Positions 10,135 through 19,240 of a DNA stretch of 64,000 bases are shown here, piece by piece. The notes under the pieces were generated by a model. That model was not told the DNA's origin, made no database searches, and worked only from the letters and a program-made list of their open reading frames with translations. The position numbers and the translations under genes are program-made. Each line of letters starts with the position of its first letter. Within the stretch, counting starts at the first letter, position 1. Source of the stretch: Basidiobolus meristosporus CBS 931.73 (taxonomy: Eukaryota; Basidiobolomycota; Basidiobolomycetes; Basidiobolales; Basidiobolaceae); the NCBI GenBank assembly GCA_002104905.1, contig MCFE01000368.1, positions 22,654-86,653 of the forward strand, in the 5' to 3' direction.

Positions 10135-10180
10135 TCTGAACTGAGTTGAGGGCTCTGTAATCAATGCACATCCTAAGATC
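10135..10180 (-). pseudogene. Short gypsy reverse transcriptase scrap
   Basis: About 45 bp encoding [12 protein letters not shown] on the minus strand, the conserved RT block seen intact at 24840-24790. It is sandwiched between a copia-1 fragment and the truncated 5' LTR of another copia-1 copy. The gypsy gag scrap of the same orientation on the far side (13188-13522) suggests that both are remains of one minus-strand gypsy that hosted the copia-1 insertion, with large deletions. Confidence 0.75.
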
Positions 10181-10428
10181 ATAGATCATAGGATTATTCC
10201 CCTATAGTCAGGATCAAATTAGCACTAATACTAACTATTATGTACTAACCCTGAAACTGTTGCCAAATGGTCCTGAATATTGGGAAACCCTCCTTACTTA
10301 GTGCTACAGCTGTAGTACTTCTACAAAGGTATAAATACTGAGCTTCTTTATAAGTAACCAACAGTTCAACTATTATCAATATTTCATGATAAGTACCTTA
10401 TATCCAAATCACTTCATAAATTGTAACA
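10179..10428 (+). repeat. Copia-1 5' LTR, truncated
   Basis: Matches the last ~250 bp of the 3' LTR at 12819-13187, from the ATCATAGGATTATTCCCCTATAG segment to the end ATTGTAACA. Its first ~120 bp are missing. A TATA-like GGTATAAATACT lies at about 10338. It ends at 10428, followed directly by the primer-binding site GGTTATGAGCCCC. Confidence 0.85.
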
Positions 10429-10441
10429 GGTTATGAGCCCC
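10429..10441 (+). other. Copia-1 primer-binding site (half initiator-tRNA type)
   Basis: GGTTATGAGCCCC follows the LTR end. It is complementary to the anticodon arm of initiator tRNA-Met (GGGCTCATAACC) rather than to a tRNA 3' end. Drosophila copia and yeast Ty5 prime this way, from an internally cleaved initiator tRNA. The same site follows the copia-2 LTRs at 45872 (minus) and 58440. Confidence 0.75.
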
Positions 10442-10452
10442 AATTGCCTTAA

Positions 10453-10945
10453 TTGATTCTAAAGGTGACCTCTGCCAGCAAACAGAACAACACAAACATA
10501 TTCCCTGTAAAGGAGAGGTTAGATGGAAAGAACTACAGACTTTGGAGAATCAAGATGCAGATCCACCTTGAGGAAAGGAAGCTTTGGAATATAGTAACAG
10601 GAAAAGAAGTTGAGCCCAAAGGAAGAGCAGAAGAAGTGGAGGAGTTTTGAAAGAAGGAGAGAAAGGCCTTTAATGCCATATGTATCAATGTGCAAGATTC
10701 CTTCATTGGACAAATCCATGCCTCAAATACTGCCAAAGGAGCATGGGAATCCTTAGGGAAGATCTTTAGGGCAAAGTTAGTATCAAGCAAGCTTTATTTG
10801 AAACAAAAGTTCTTCAACTTGAGGAAGAAGCCAGATGATGACATGCTGCAACACATTACCAAAATGGAGACACTTGCAGAAGAACTTTACAGTTTTAATG
10901 CTGGTGTAGAAGATGAAGAAAAGATACTCTGTCTGCTTTGCAGCC
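10453..10945 (+). pseudogene. Copia-1 gag (partial)
   Basis: Encodes the UBN2/retrotransposon gag fold: PVKERLDGKNYRLWRIKMQ near the start, then FNAICINVQDSFIGQIHAS and KQKFFNLRKKPDDDMLQHITKMETLAEEL. A stop at about 10648 (after VEEF) interrupts it. At about 10946 the frame jumps directly into the region between integrase and RT (RYRVYDGKIQTLIKSRD), so the gag C-terminus, zinc knuckle, protease and integrase are deleted. The minus-strand frames here are shadows. Confidence 0.85.
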
Positions 10946-12818
10946 TAGGTATAGAGTGTATGATGGCAAAATTCAGACGCTGATCAAGAGCAGGGATGTT
11001 GTATTTGAGGAGAATTCAGATCAGAAAGCCACAGAAATCATTGGCCAGCCGCTTGATGATACAATCAACACTAATGAAGAAGATACGTACCAAATCCAGC
11101 CAGATACGGAAGATACCTCCACCAGTTCCAGATCAGAACAGATTATCCAAGTTAGGAGATCTACCAGAATAAGAAATGCCCCTGGATCCTGGTGGCAGAC
11201 ATCCAATGATCACAAAGAAGCTTATATGGTCTTATGTGCCAAACCTCAGAATCTGGGACAGGCAATACAAGGTCCAGAAGCTGCTATGTGGCAACAAGCC
11301 ATGCAGGAGGAGTACCAATCACTGATCAAGGCAAAAACTTAGGAACTGGCAGATTTACCAAATAGGAGAGAGCCAATAGGATGTAGATGGGTCTATAAGA
11401 TCAAGATAACTTCAAATGGGGCCATTGATAAGTACAAGGCTAGATTGGTGGCTAAAGGCTATTCCCAGATCCAGGGACAAGACTTTAAGGAGACATTTGC
11501 TCCAGTTGCCAAGTTTAACTCCATTAGGACAGTTCTAGCCCTGGCAGCTGTACACAGTCTAGTTCTACACCAAATGGAGGTCAAAACAGCTGTTCTAAAT
11601 GGGGATTTGCAAGAAACTATGTATGTATGGAGCAACCAGAAGGCTTCACCAATCCAAAAGTGCCCAATAAGGTGTGCAAACTTGGAAAATTGTTGTATGG
11701 ACTTAAGCAGGCACCTAGAGCATGGTATAACAAGATTGACACATATCTAGAGGTAATTGGGGTCTATTGTAGCACTGCAGATCACAGTATATATGTGAAG
11801 CAGCTAAAAAGGGGTGCAATCATCCTAGTACTTTATGTGAATGACCTAACTATAGCTTCAGGTGACCAAGAGGCACTTATACATACAAAATCAGTTCTCT
11901 TCAGCAAGTTTGAGATGAAAGATCTTGGAAAATGGGGCTATTTTCTTGGAATTGAGGTCAAATTTGAAATACCTACACAGAAAATTGTGCTGAATCAGTC
12001 TAAGTACATCAGGGACATTCTTAGATGCTCAAAATGGGAAATTGCAAACCTGCAGCTACCCCTATGGACAATAACCTGAAGTTAAGCAAATCTCAGCCAG
12101 TTATAGATGAAAATGGCTCAAATATGGACCAAAACTTTCCCTATCAATCAATGGTTGGTAGCCTAATGTACTTGATGGTGTCTACATGTCCACATATTGC
12201 AGTGGCAGTTGGAATAGTAAGGCAATTCATGCAGAATTATGGACCAGATCAAATTGCAGCAATTAAGCAGATTTTCATATATCTACAAGTTACCATAAAA
12301 ATGGTACTGGAATACTCTGGAGCGGCTAATTGGCAAAAATTTGATGGTTATAGTGATTCAGATTGGGGTAGGGATCTGATTGACAGACACTCTAACACAG
12401 GCTGTGTATTTCTTTATGCTGGTGCAGCAATTACTTGGAATTTCAAGAAACAACCAACTGTGGCCCTGTCTACAACTGATGCAGAATATATAGCTGCACG
12501 TCAAGCAACTAAGAAGGCTATATGGCTATAAAAATTATTCAAAGACTTAGGTTTTAATTCAGATGAACCAATATGTATTTACAAGGATATTCAAAGTTGT
12601 ATTTCATTAGCTAGAAATCCTACAATCATGCCAGAACTAAGCACATTGATATACAGCATCACTTTGTAAGGGAAGCTGTAGAAAATAACTTAGTAGAGTA
12701 AGTGTACTGACCAACTAACAAAATGGTGGCAGATATATTGACAGAATCACTAGCTGTGCCACAATTTGAGAATCTAAGGGAGGAATTAGGATTAAGAAAT
12801 TATTTAGATGAGGGGGAG
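10946..12818 (+). pseudogene. Copia-1 reverse transcriptase-RNase H, disrupted
   Basis: Copia pol from the post-integrase spacer (RRSTRIRNAPGSWW, near 11150) through RT (WVYKIK at 11385, [38 protein letters not shown]) and RNase H (VGSLMYLM at 12150, YSDSDWGRD at 12350, LSTTDAEYIAARQATKKAIWL). The RT catalytic motif, normally YVDD, reads YVND at about 11837-11848, losing one catalytic Asp. There is a stop after IKAKT at 11340 and frameshifts near 11640 and 12060. It ends in the polypurine tract GATGAGGGGGAG before the 3' LTR. The element could not transpose by itself. Confidence 0.88.
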
Positions 12819-13187
12819 TGTAGAAGTACTGGACTATTTGGTATTAATCTGCAGCTAAAAATTTACTTAACAATTCTGGACTGGTCTTGGTCACTGAGAG
12901 ACTAATTCACAGCTCTAATTTTGCCACTTTCTTCAGTTCTATGATCTTATGATTATTCTCCTATAGTCAGGATCATATTAGCACTAATATTAACTACTAT
13001 GTACTAACCCTGAAGCTGTTACAGAATGCTCCTGAATATTGCAAAACCCTCCTTACTTGGTGTTACAGCTGTATTACTTCTACAATGGTATAAATAATGA
13101 TATTCTTTATTAATAAACAACAGTTCAATTATTATCACTATTTCTTGATAAGTTATTTATATCCAAATCACTTCTTAAAATGCAACA
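12819..13187 (+). repeat. Copia-1 3' LTR, 369 bp
   Basis: Begins TGTAGAAGTACTGG directly after the polypurine tract and ends ATGCAACA. Its length equals that of the copia-1 LTR at 14749-15117, to which it is clearly homologous in reverse. It contains a TATA-like GGTATAAATAATG and a nearby AATAAA. The right flank is gypsy gag sequence on the minus strand. No matching target duplication can be shown because the 5' side is deleted. Confidence 0.9.
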
Positions 13188-13522
13188 GGACAGGAATTCT
13201 TCTGTCATATGGAAAGTGAGTTCTGAGTCTTCTTCAAGTTCATCCTCCATGTTACTAAGCACCATGGCCTCAATACGGTTAAAGGTTCTTGATGGCTGGT
13301 GTCCATTTCTTCTCTGAGGGCAGTACTTTGCAATATGTCCCTGCTGGTGGCAATTAAAACAAAGTTCTCTCTTCTGACATTCTTCTGAGGTAGGATTCTT
13401 CTGCATAGCATCTATTTCCATTGGCAGTGCTTCTGATTGTTTTCTTTCATAGTGATTGTAGCCTATCTGATTAGTCATTGTGGGCTTCCCAACTCCAAAC
13501 ATAGCTGAGTCATAGTCAATAG
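13188..13522 (-). pseudogene. Gypsy gag fragment with zinc knuckle
   Basis: Minus-strand frame 13502-13190 encodes the C-terminal part of gypsy Gag, including a CCHC knuckle CFNCHQQGHIAKYC and the following SNMEDELEEDSEL stretch. It is near-identical in kind to 25940-25640. It ends at 13187 where the copia-1 LTR is inserted. At about 13522 it is joined to the LTR of a plus-strand gypsy. Confidence 0.88.
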
Positions 13523-13821
13523 CTAATCAGTATAAAATTGCTATCAATCAAATCAGCTGTATTAATCAGCAGATGAATCAGCAGTTCTGTATCAGACAGA
13601 AATAGATACATCAAGTATGACCTAATTTGGTGATGATGATTCAATCAAATCTGTCATCAGACATAACCTACATTAGGAAATACAATTAGTCAATAACTGA
13701 TCTGTCAAAATGTACATATGAGGCTGCTGGAGCCTCAATAATAGTCAGTTTGAGTTTTAGTGAAATCAACACTAGCTAAACTATCTTTTCATCTACAACT
13801 CTTATACCAAGACTTGTGACA
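13523..13821 (+). repeat. Gypsy 5' LTR, 5'-truncated (plus-strand element)
   Basis: About 300 bp homologous to the reverse complement of 26663-27030. It lacks the first ~60 bp and ends GACTTGTGACA at 13821. The next bases, TTGGTAGCAGCAATAAC (13822 on), are the primer-binding site. TGGTAGCAG fits the 3' end of an initiator-type tRNA-Met. Confidence 0.82.
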
Positions 13822-14748
13822 TTGGTAGCAGCAATAACAAGAGACATCCCTCCTGAAGAAAGAAGCCTCCCTCAAGATGTCCAAAAGTCAAGAATGGAAG
13901 AGTACAATGGAATAAATCCTGGCCCTGCAGCAACAGTTACTCCAGATTCTTAGCCAGCAGCAACAAGGAATGACTACCATGGCCCAAAGCCAGCAAAACC
14001 CTGTCAAGAGCAACTTTAGTGTGAACATCAACTGGTACCATGGTAGAGTCAATGAAAACCTGGGAACTTGACTCTTCCAGATTGAAGAAGCTTTCAACAC
14101 TAAGGGAATTACCCCAGAAAGCAAGTTACATTATGCAGCCCCTTACCTGGCAGACTCAGCTTTACAGTGGTACCACAACAAGATCAGGTCCGCCACCATG
14201 ATGGGATGCTCTACAATCTCTACCTGGGATGAGTGTGTGTTGGAAATTCAGGATGCCTTTGAGCCCCCACACCAACAGACACTACTATGAAGAAAGTTGA
14301 AGACACTCCAACAGAAAGGAATAGACCAAGAGTACATCTATGAATATAGATGTCTACTGGGCAAATTGAAAGAATGGACCCTCTGGATTAAGTTGAATAC
14401 TTAAATTGATGGGTTGAAAGAAGGAACTTGTAAGGAAGTGAACTATCACAGATCTCAGACTATTGAAGAAGCCATCAAGATTGCCATTGACTATGACTCA
14501 GCTATGTTTGGAGTTGGGAAGCCCATAATGACTAATCAGATAGGCTACAATCACTATGAAAGAAAACAATCAGAAGCAGTGCCAATGGAAATAGACACTA
14601 TGCAGAAGAATATTATGTCAGAAGAATACAAGAAGAATGAACTTTGCTTCAATTGCAACCAGCAGGGACATTTTGCAAAGTGCTGCTCTCAGAGAAGAAA
14701 TGGACACCAGCCATCAAGAGCCTTTAACCACATTGAGGCCCTGGAGCT
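13822..14748 (+). pseudogene. Gypsy gag, first part (plus-strand element)
   Basis: Gag of the large plus-strand gypsy. It starts with the Gln-rich N-terminal region (about 13900-14010), then WYHGRVNENLGT, QIEEAF, LQWYHNKIRSATMMGC, and after frameshifts the 14414-14748 frame with IDYDSAMFGVGKP and the knuckle CFNCNQQGHFAKCC. It is cut at 14748 by the minus-strand copia-1. The next codons resume at 19241 (LSNMEDELEKDSEL), so the copia insertion, not decay, splits the gene. Internal stops show it was already, or has since become, inactive. Confidence 0.87.
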
Positions 14749-15117
14749 TGGTGCAATTTAAGAAGTGATTTGGATACAAGGAACTTATCAAGAAATAGTG
14801 ATAATAGTTGAACTGTTGTTTACTAATAAAGAATCTCATAATTTATACATTTGTAGAAGCAATACAGTTGTAGCACTAATAAAGGAGGGTTTCTCTATAT
14901 TCAGGAGCAATCTGTAACAGTTTCAAGGTTAGTACATAATAGTTGGTATTAGTGCTAATATGATCCTGACTATAGGGAAATCATCATAAGATCAAATATC
15001 TGAAGAAAGTGGCAAAGTTAGAGCTGTAAATTAGTCCCACAGTGACCAAGACTAGTTCAGAATTGTTAAGTAAATTCTTAGCTGCAGAATGATACCAAAG
15101 AGTCCATTATTTTGACA
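14749..15117 (-). repeat. Copia-1 3' LTR, 369 bp
   Basis: On the plus strand it runs from TGGTGCAATTT (14749) to ATTATTTTGACA (15117). On the minus strand it is preceded by the polypurine tract GATGAGGGGGAG. It has the same length as 12819-13187. The first base pair group shows decay from the expected TGTTGCAATTT. Confidence 0.9.
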
Positions 15118-16534
15118 CTCCCCCTCATCTAAATAATTTCTTGATCCTAATTCCTATCTGAGATTCTCAAATTGTGACCTAGCTAGTGATTTTGTCAATA
15201 TATCTGCCACCATTTTGTTAGTTGGGCAGTACACTAACTCTACTAAGTTATTTTCTACAGCTTCCCTCACAAAGTGATGCTGTATATCAATGTTTTCAGT
15301 TCTGGCATGATTGTAGAATTTCTAGCTGATGAAATACAACTTTGATTATGTTTGTCAATACATATTGGTTCATCTGAATTAAAACCTAAGTCTTTGAATA
15401 ACTTTTGTAGCCATATAGCCTCCTTAGTTGCTTGACATGCAGCCATATATTCTGCTTCAGTTGTAGACAGGGCCACAGTTGGTTGTTTCTTGCAATTCCA
15501 AGTAATAGCTGCACCAGCATAAAGAAATACATAGACTGTGGTAAAGTGTCTGTCAATCAGATCCCTACCCTAATCTGATTCACTAAAACCATCAAATTTT
15601 TGCCAATTAGCCGCTCCATAGGATTCCAGTACCATATTTATGGTACCATGTAGATATCTGAAAATCTGCTTAACTGCTGCAATTTGATCTGATCCATAAT
15701 TCTACATGAATTGACTGACTATTTCAACTGCCACTGCAATATCTGGTTGTGTAGACACCATCAAGTACATTAGGCTACCAACCATTGATTGATAGGGAAA
15801 GTTTTGGTCCATATTTGAGCCATTTTCATCTATAACTGGCTGAGATTTGCTTAACTTCAGGTTATTGTCCATAGCGGTAGCTGCAGCTTTGCAATTTTCC
15901 ATTTTGAAGCATCTAAGAATGTCCCTGATGTACTTAGACTGATTAAGCACAATTTTCTGCGTAGGTATGTCAAATTTGACCTCAATTCCAAGAAAATAGC
16001 TCAATTTTCCAATATCTTTCATCTTGAACTTGCTGAAGAGAACTGATTTTGTCTGTATAAGTGCCTCTTGGTCACCTGAAGCTATAATTAGGTCATCCAC
16101 ATAAAGTACTAGGATGATTGCACCCTTTTTTAGCTGTTTCACATATATACTGTGATCTGCAGTGCTACAAGAGAACCCAATTACCTCTAGATATGTGTCA
16201 ATCTTGTTATACCATGCTCTAGGTGCCTGCTTAAGCCCAAACAATGATTTTCTAAGTTTGCACACCTTATGGGGTACTTTGTATTGGTAAAGCCTTCTGG
16301 TTGCTCCATATATAGTTTCTTGCAAATCCCCATTTACAAAGGCTGTTTTGACGTCCATTTAGTGTATATCTAGACTGTGTACAGCTGCCAGGGCTAGAAC
16401 TGTCCTAATGGAGTTGAACTTGGCAACCGGAGCAAATGTTTTCTTAAAGTCAAGTCCCTGGATATGGGAATAGCCTTTAGCCGCCAATCTAGCCTTGTAC
16501 TTATTAATGGCACCATTTGAAGTTATCTTGATCT
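15118..16534 (-). pseudogene. Copia-1 reverse transcriptase-RNase H
   Basis: Minus-strand RT and RNase H of copia-1. RT motifs in order are WVYKIKIT-like (about 16530, read with a frameshift), [27 protein letters not shown] (16358), FGLKQAPRAWYNK and an intact YVDD (LYVDDLIIASGDQ, about 16110-16070). RNase H follows with VGSLMYLMVSTQPDI and [21 protein letters not shown] (15476 on), then a terminal TKHIDIQHHF-like region in a broken frame. There are stops at 16359, 15702 and inside RNase H. The catalytic residues survive better than in the plus-strand copy at 10946-12818. Confidence 0.9.
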
Positions 16535-17600
16535 TTTAGACCCATCTACATCCTATGGGCTTTCTCCCATTTGGTAAATCTACCAGTTCCCACGTTTTTG
16601 CCTTGATCAGTGATTGGTACTCCTCATGCATGGCTTGTTGCCACATAGCAGCTACTGGACTTTGCATTGCCTGTTCCAGATTCTGAGGTTTGGCACATAA
16701 GGCAAGATAAGCTTCCTCATGATCATTGGATGTCTGCCACCAGGATCCAAGGACATTTCTTATTCTGGTAGATCTCCTAACTGGGATAATCTGTTCTGAT
16801 CTGGAAATGGTAGAATTATCTTCCATATCTGGCTGGATTTGGTACGTATCTTCTTCATTTGTGTTGATTGCATCATTAGGCAGCTGGCCAATGATTTCTG
16901 TGGCTTTCTGATCTGAATTCTCCTCAAATACAATGTTCCTGCTCTTGATCAGCTTCTGAATTTTCCATCAAACACTCAATACCCTTTAGTATCTTCACAA
17001 TACCCAAGAAAGATCCCTTTGCTACTCTTTGGTTCCAACTTTAAGCGTTTTTTGTCAGGGATGTGATAAAAAACATCACTGCCAAAGATCTTGAGGTGCT
17101 GGAGATCTGTTCTTTGCCTGTATATGCTTTGATGAGTGTAGAATCACGTAGTGCTGCTATTGGGCATCTGTTCTTGATGTATACAGTGGTAGCAACCAAT
17201 TCAGCCCAAAACTTGTAGTCCACTCTCTTATCATGTAGCATAGATCTTTCCATCTCTACTATTGCTCTTTTTGCACTTTCTGCTGCTCCATTTTGCTGTG
17301 GAGTATGAGGAACTGTGGTCTGTTGAAGTATACCATTAGACAAGCAGTATTTTGGAAACTCCTTTGAGCAGTATTCTCCTCCATTGTCACTTTGTAGTAC
17401 CTTCAATTTACACCCAGTTTGTGTTTCTGCCATGTTCTTGAAGTACTTAGATGTCTCTAAAGCTTCATCCTTTGTTTTGAGGAAGTACACCCATGTATAT
17501 CTTGTTTTGTCATCAATAAACGTCATAAAGTATCTCTTGGCTCTAAAGGACAGTGTTCTCATGGGGCCACATATATCGGAGTGTACAATAGCCAATATTT
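16535..17600 (-). pseudogene. Copia-1 integrase and C-terminal spacer
   Basis: Frame 17595-17041 encodes the rve integrase core: HSDICGPM (first Asp), TFIDDKTRYTWVYFLKTKDEA, LQSDNGGEYCS (second Asp) and TPQQNGAAESAKR, with the Glu four codons after QQNG. The GVAEH of other copies has become GAAES but the Glu is retained. A frameshift at about 17040 separates it from the spacer frame 16826-16536 (RRSTRIRNVLGSWW). The enzyme would join copia cDNA to the chromosome. It is probably inactive here because of the frameshift. Confidence 0.88.
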
Positions 17601-18340
17601 TGGTGGTATGATGCCTTCTAAGCTTGTAAAATGTTGCCTAGCTTGTTTGCCATATGAAAATCCCTTACAAACATTCAATTTGATTGGAATTGAGTATTTT
17701 AAGCCCAAAACAAGCTGATTTTTCACCAGTTGGCTCATTATCTGTTCCCTAATGTGTTCTAGCCTCCTATGCCACGTCTCCCAGTTGGTTTCATCAGTTT
17801 CAGCAATGTTGACATACTGAGGTAAAATGATCTTGCATTGTAACTTGAATATATTGTGATCTCTGATTCCCAAAGCTAACTTTTGTCCATTCTCACTCAA
17901 TATTGAGCAGCTCATCTTAGTAAAAACAAATTTCAGTCCCTGAGCAGTTGCTTTACTGACTGAGAGTAGGTTCTTAGCTATTCCAGGTACATAGAGTACG
18001 TCAGTAAGTCTTGCTGTAGTTGCCCCTGAGCTATTGCCCATATTTAGTTGTATAGACCCACTTGCGGTAGATTCCAGAGCAGAGTTATCTCCCAGATAAG
18101 CCTTTCTTACAGGTATAGTTTTTAAGTTGCTGAGCCACTCCTCTATACCACAAATATGCTGTGATGCTCCACAGTCAATATACCATACATTACTTTGGTT
18201 ACTTGCACTCTCTTGTAAAGTTACAAATAACTGTTCATCAGTAGTTATATGGTTTGCCTGCTCTAGTTTCTGTTTTTTGTCTGCTTGTTTCTTCTTGCAA
18301 TCTCTTGCCCAGTATCCTGACTTTTCACAATAGTTGCAGC
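17560..18340 (-). pseudogene. Copia-1 zinc knuckle, protease and GAG-pre-integrase
   Basis: On the minus strand from about 18340: a CCHC knuckle (CNYCEKSGYWARDC), then the retropepsin active site at about 18185, which reads YIDCGASQH where the family has DSG. Then comes LYVPGIAKNLLSVSKATAQGL and the GAG-pre-integrase domain with WHRRLEHI (frame 18041-17559). The Ser to Cys change next to the catalytic Asp may weaken the protease. One or more frame changes occur around 18250-18350. Confidence 0.85.
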
Positions 18341-18350
18341 AACCAGGTTT

Positions 18351-18914
18351 TCATTGGTATTGTTGTTTTCCCTTCCTTTCTGAGTGCCTTTCTGTGCTGA
18401 ATAAAGCATTATCTTCAATTTTCTCTGCTTGATCATTACATCTGAGTTCTTCATGGAGAAGTCTTCCTGTGACATAGTCTAAAGTGCAGTTGTCTTCTCT
18501 GCTCTCAAAAGAAAGTATGAGTGGCTCATACTTGTCTGGTAGGCTGCAAAGCAGACAGAGTATCTTTTCTTCATCATCTACACCAGCATTAATACTGTAA
18601 AGTTCTTCTGCAAGTGTCTCCATTTTGGTGATGTGTTGCAGCATGTCATCATCTGGCTTCTTCCTCAAGTTGAAGAACTTTTGTTTCAAATAAAGCTTGC
18701 TTGATACTGACTTTGCCCTAAAGATCTTCTCTAACAATTTCCATGCTCCTTTGGTAGTATGTGAGGCATGGATTTGTCCAATGAAGGAATTTTGCACATT
18801 AATACATATGGCATTAAAGGCCTTTCTCTCCTTCTCTTGTAACTCCTCCACTTCTGCTGCTCTTCCTTTGGGCTCAACTTCTTTTCCTGTTACTGGATAT
18901 ATGGAACTTATCAA
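18351..18914 (-). pseudogene. Copia-1 gag, N-terminus deleted
   Basis: A 187-residue minus-strand frame covering the gag domain (FNAICINVQNSFIGQIHAS, KQKFFNLRKKPDDDMLQ, DYVTGRLLHEELR). The first ~40 residues present at 10453-10570 are missing. The upstream junction at about 18896 goes straight into LTR sequence, so the primer-binding site, leader and gag start were lost in one deletion. The plus-strand frame 18697-18924 is a shadow. Confidence 0.88.
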
Positions 18915-19240
18915 GAAATATTGATAATAGTTGAACTGTTGGTTATTTATAAAGAAGCTAAGTATTTATACCTTTGTAGAAGTACTACAGCTGTAGCACT
19001 AAGTAAGGAGGGTTTCCCAATATTCAGGAGCATTCTGCAACAGTTTCAAGATTAATACATAATAGTTAGTATTAGTGCTGATTTGATCCAGACTATAGGG
19101 GAATAATCATAAGATCATAGATCTGAAGAAAGTGGCAAAGTTAGAGCTGTAAATTAGTCCCACAGTGACCATGACTAGTTCAGAATTGTTAAGTAAAATT
19201 TTAGCTGCAGAATGATACTAAATAGTCCAATATTTCAACA
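18896..19240 (-). repeat. Copia-1 5' LTR, end-truncated
   Basis: About 345 bp homologous to 14749-15117, missing the first ~24 bp at the gag junction. It ends AATATTTCAACA at 19240, followed by target duplication GAGCT. Confidence 0.88.

Larger units (their letters stand above)
14749..19240 (-). mobile_element. Copia-1 element (minus), inserted in gypsy gag
   Basis: A 4.49-kb Ty1/copia element with LTRs at both ends and a 5-bp target duplication GAGCT at 14744-14748 and 19241-19245. The gypsy gag reading resumes exactly across the insertion. The gene order on the minus strand is gag (18914-18351), protease and GAG-pre-integrase (about 18300-17559), integrase (17595-17041), spacer (16826-16536), RT (16500-15702) and RNase H (to 15267). 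A deletion near 18896 fuses the 5' LTR to the middle of gag. It is the best preserved copia-1 in the window and still has YVDD. Confidence 0.93.
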
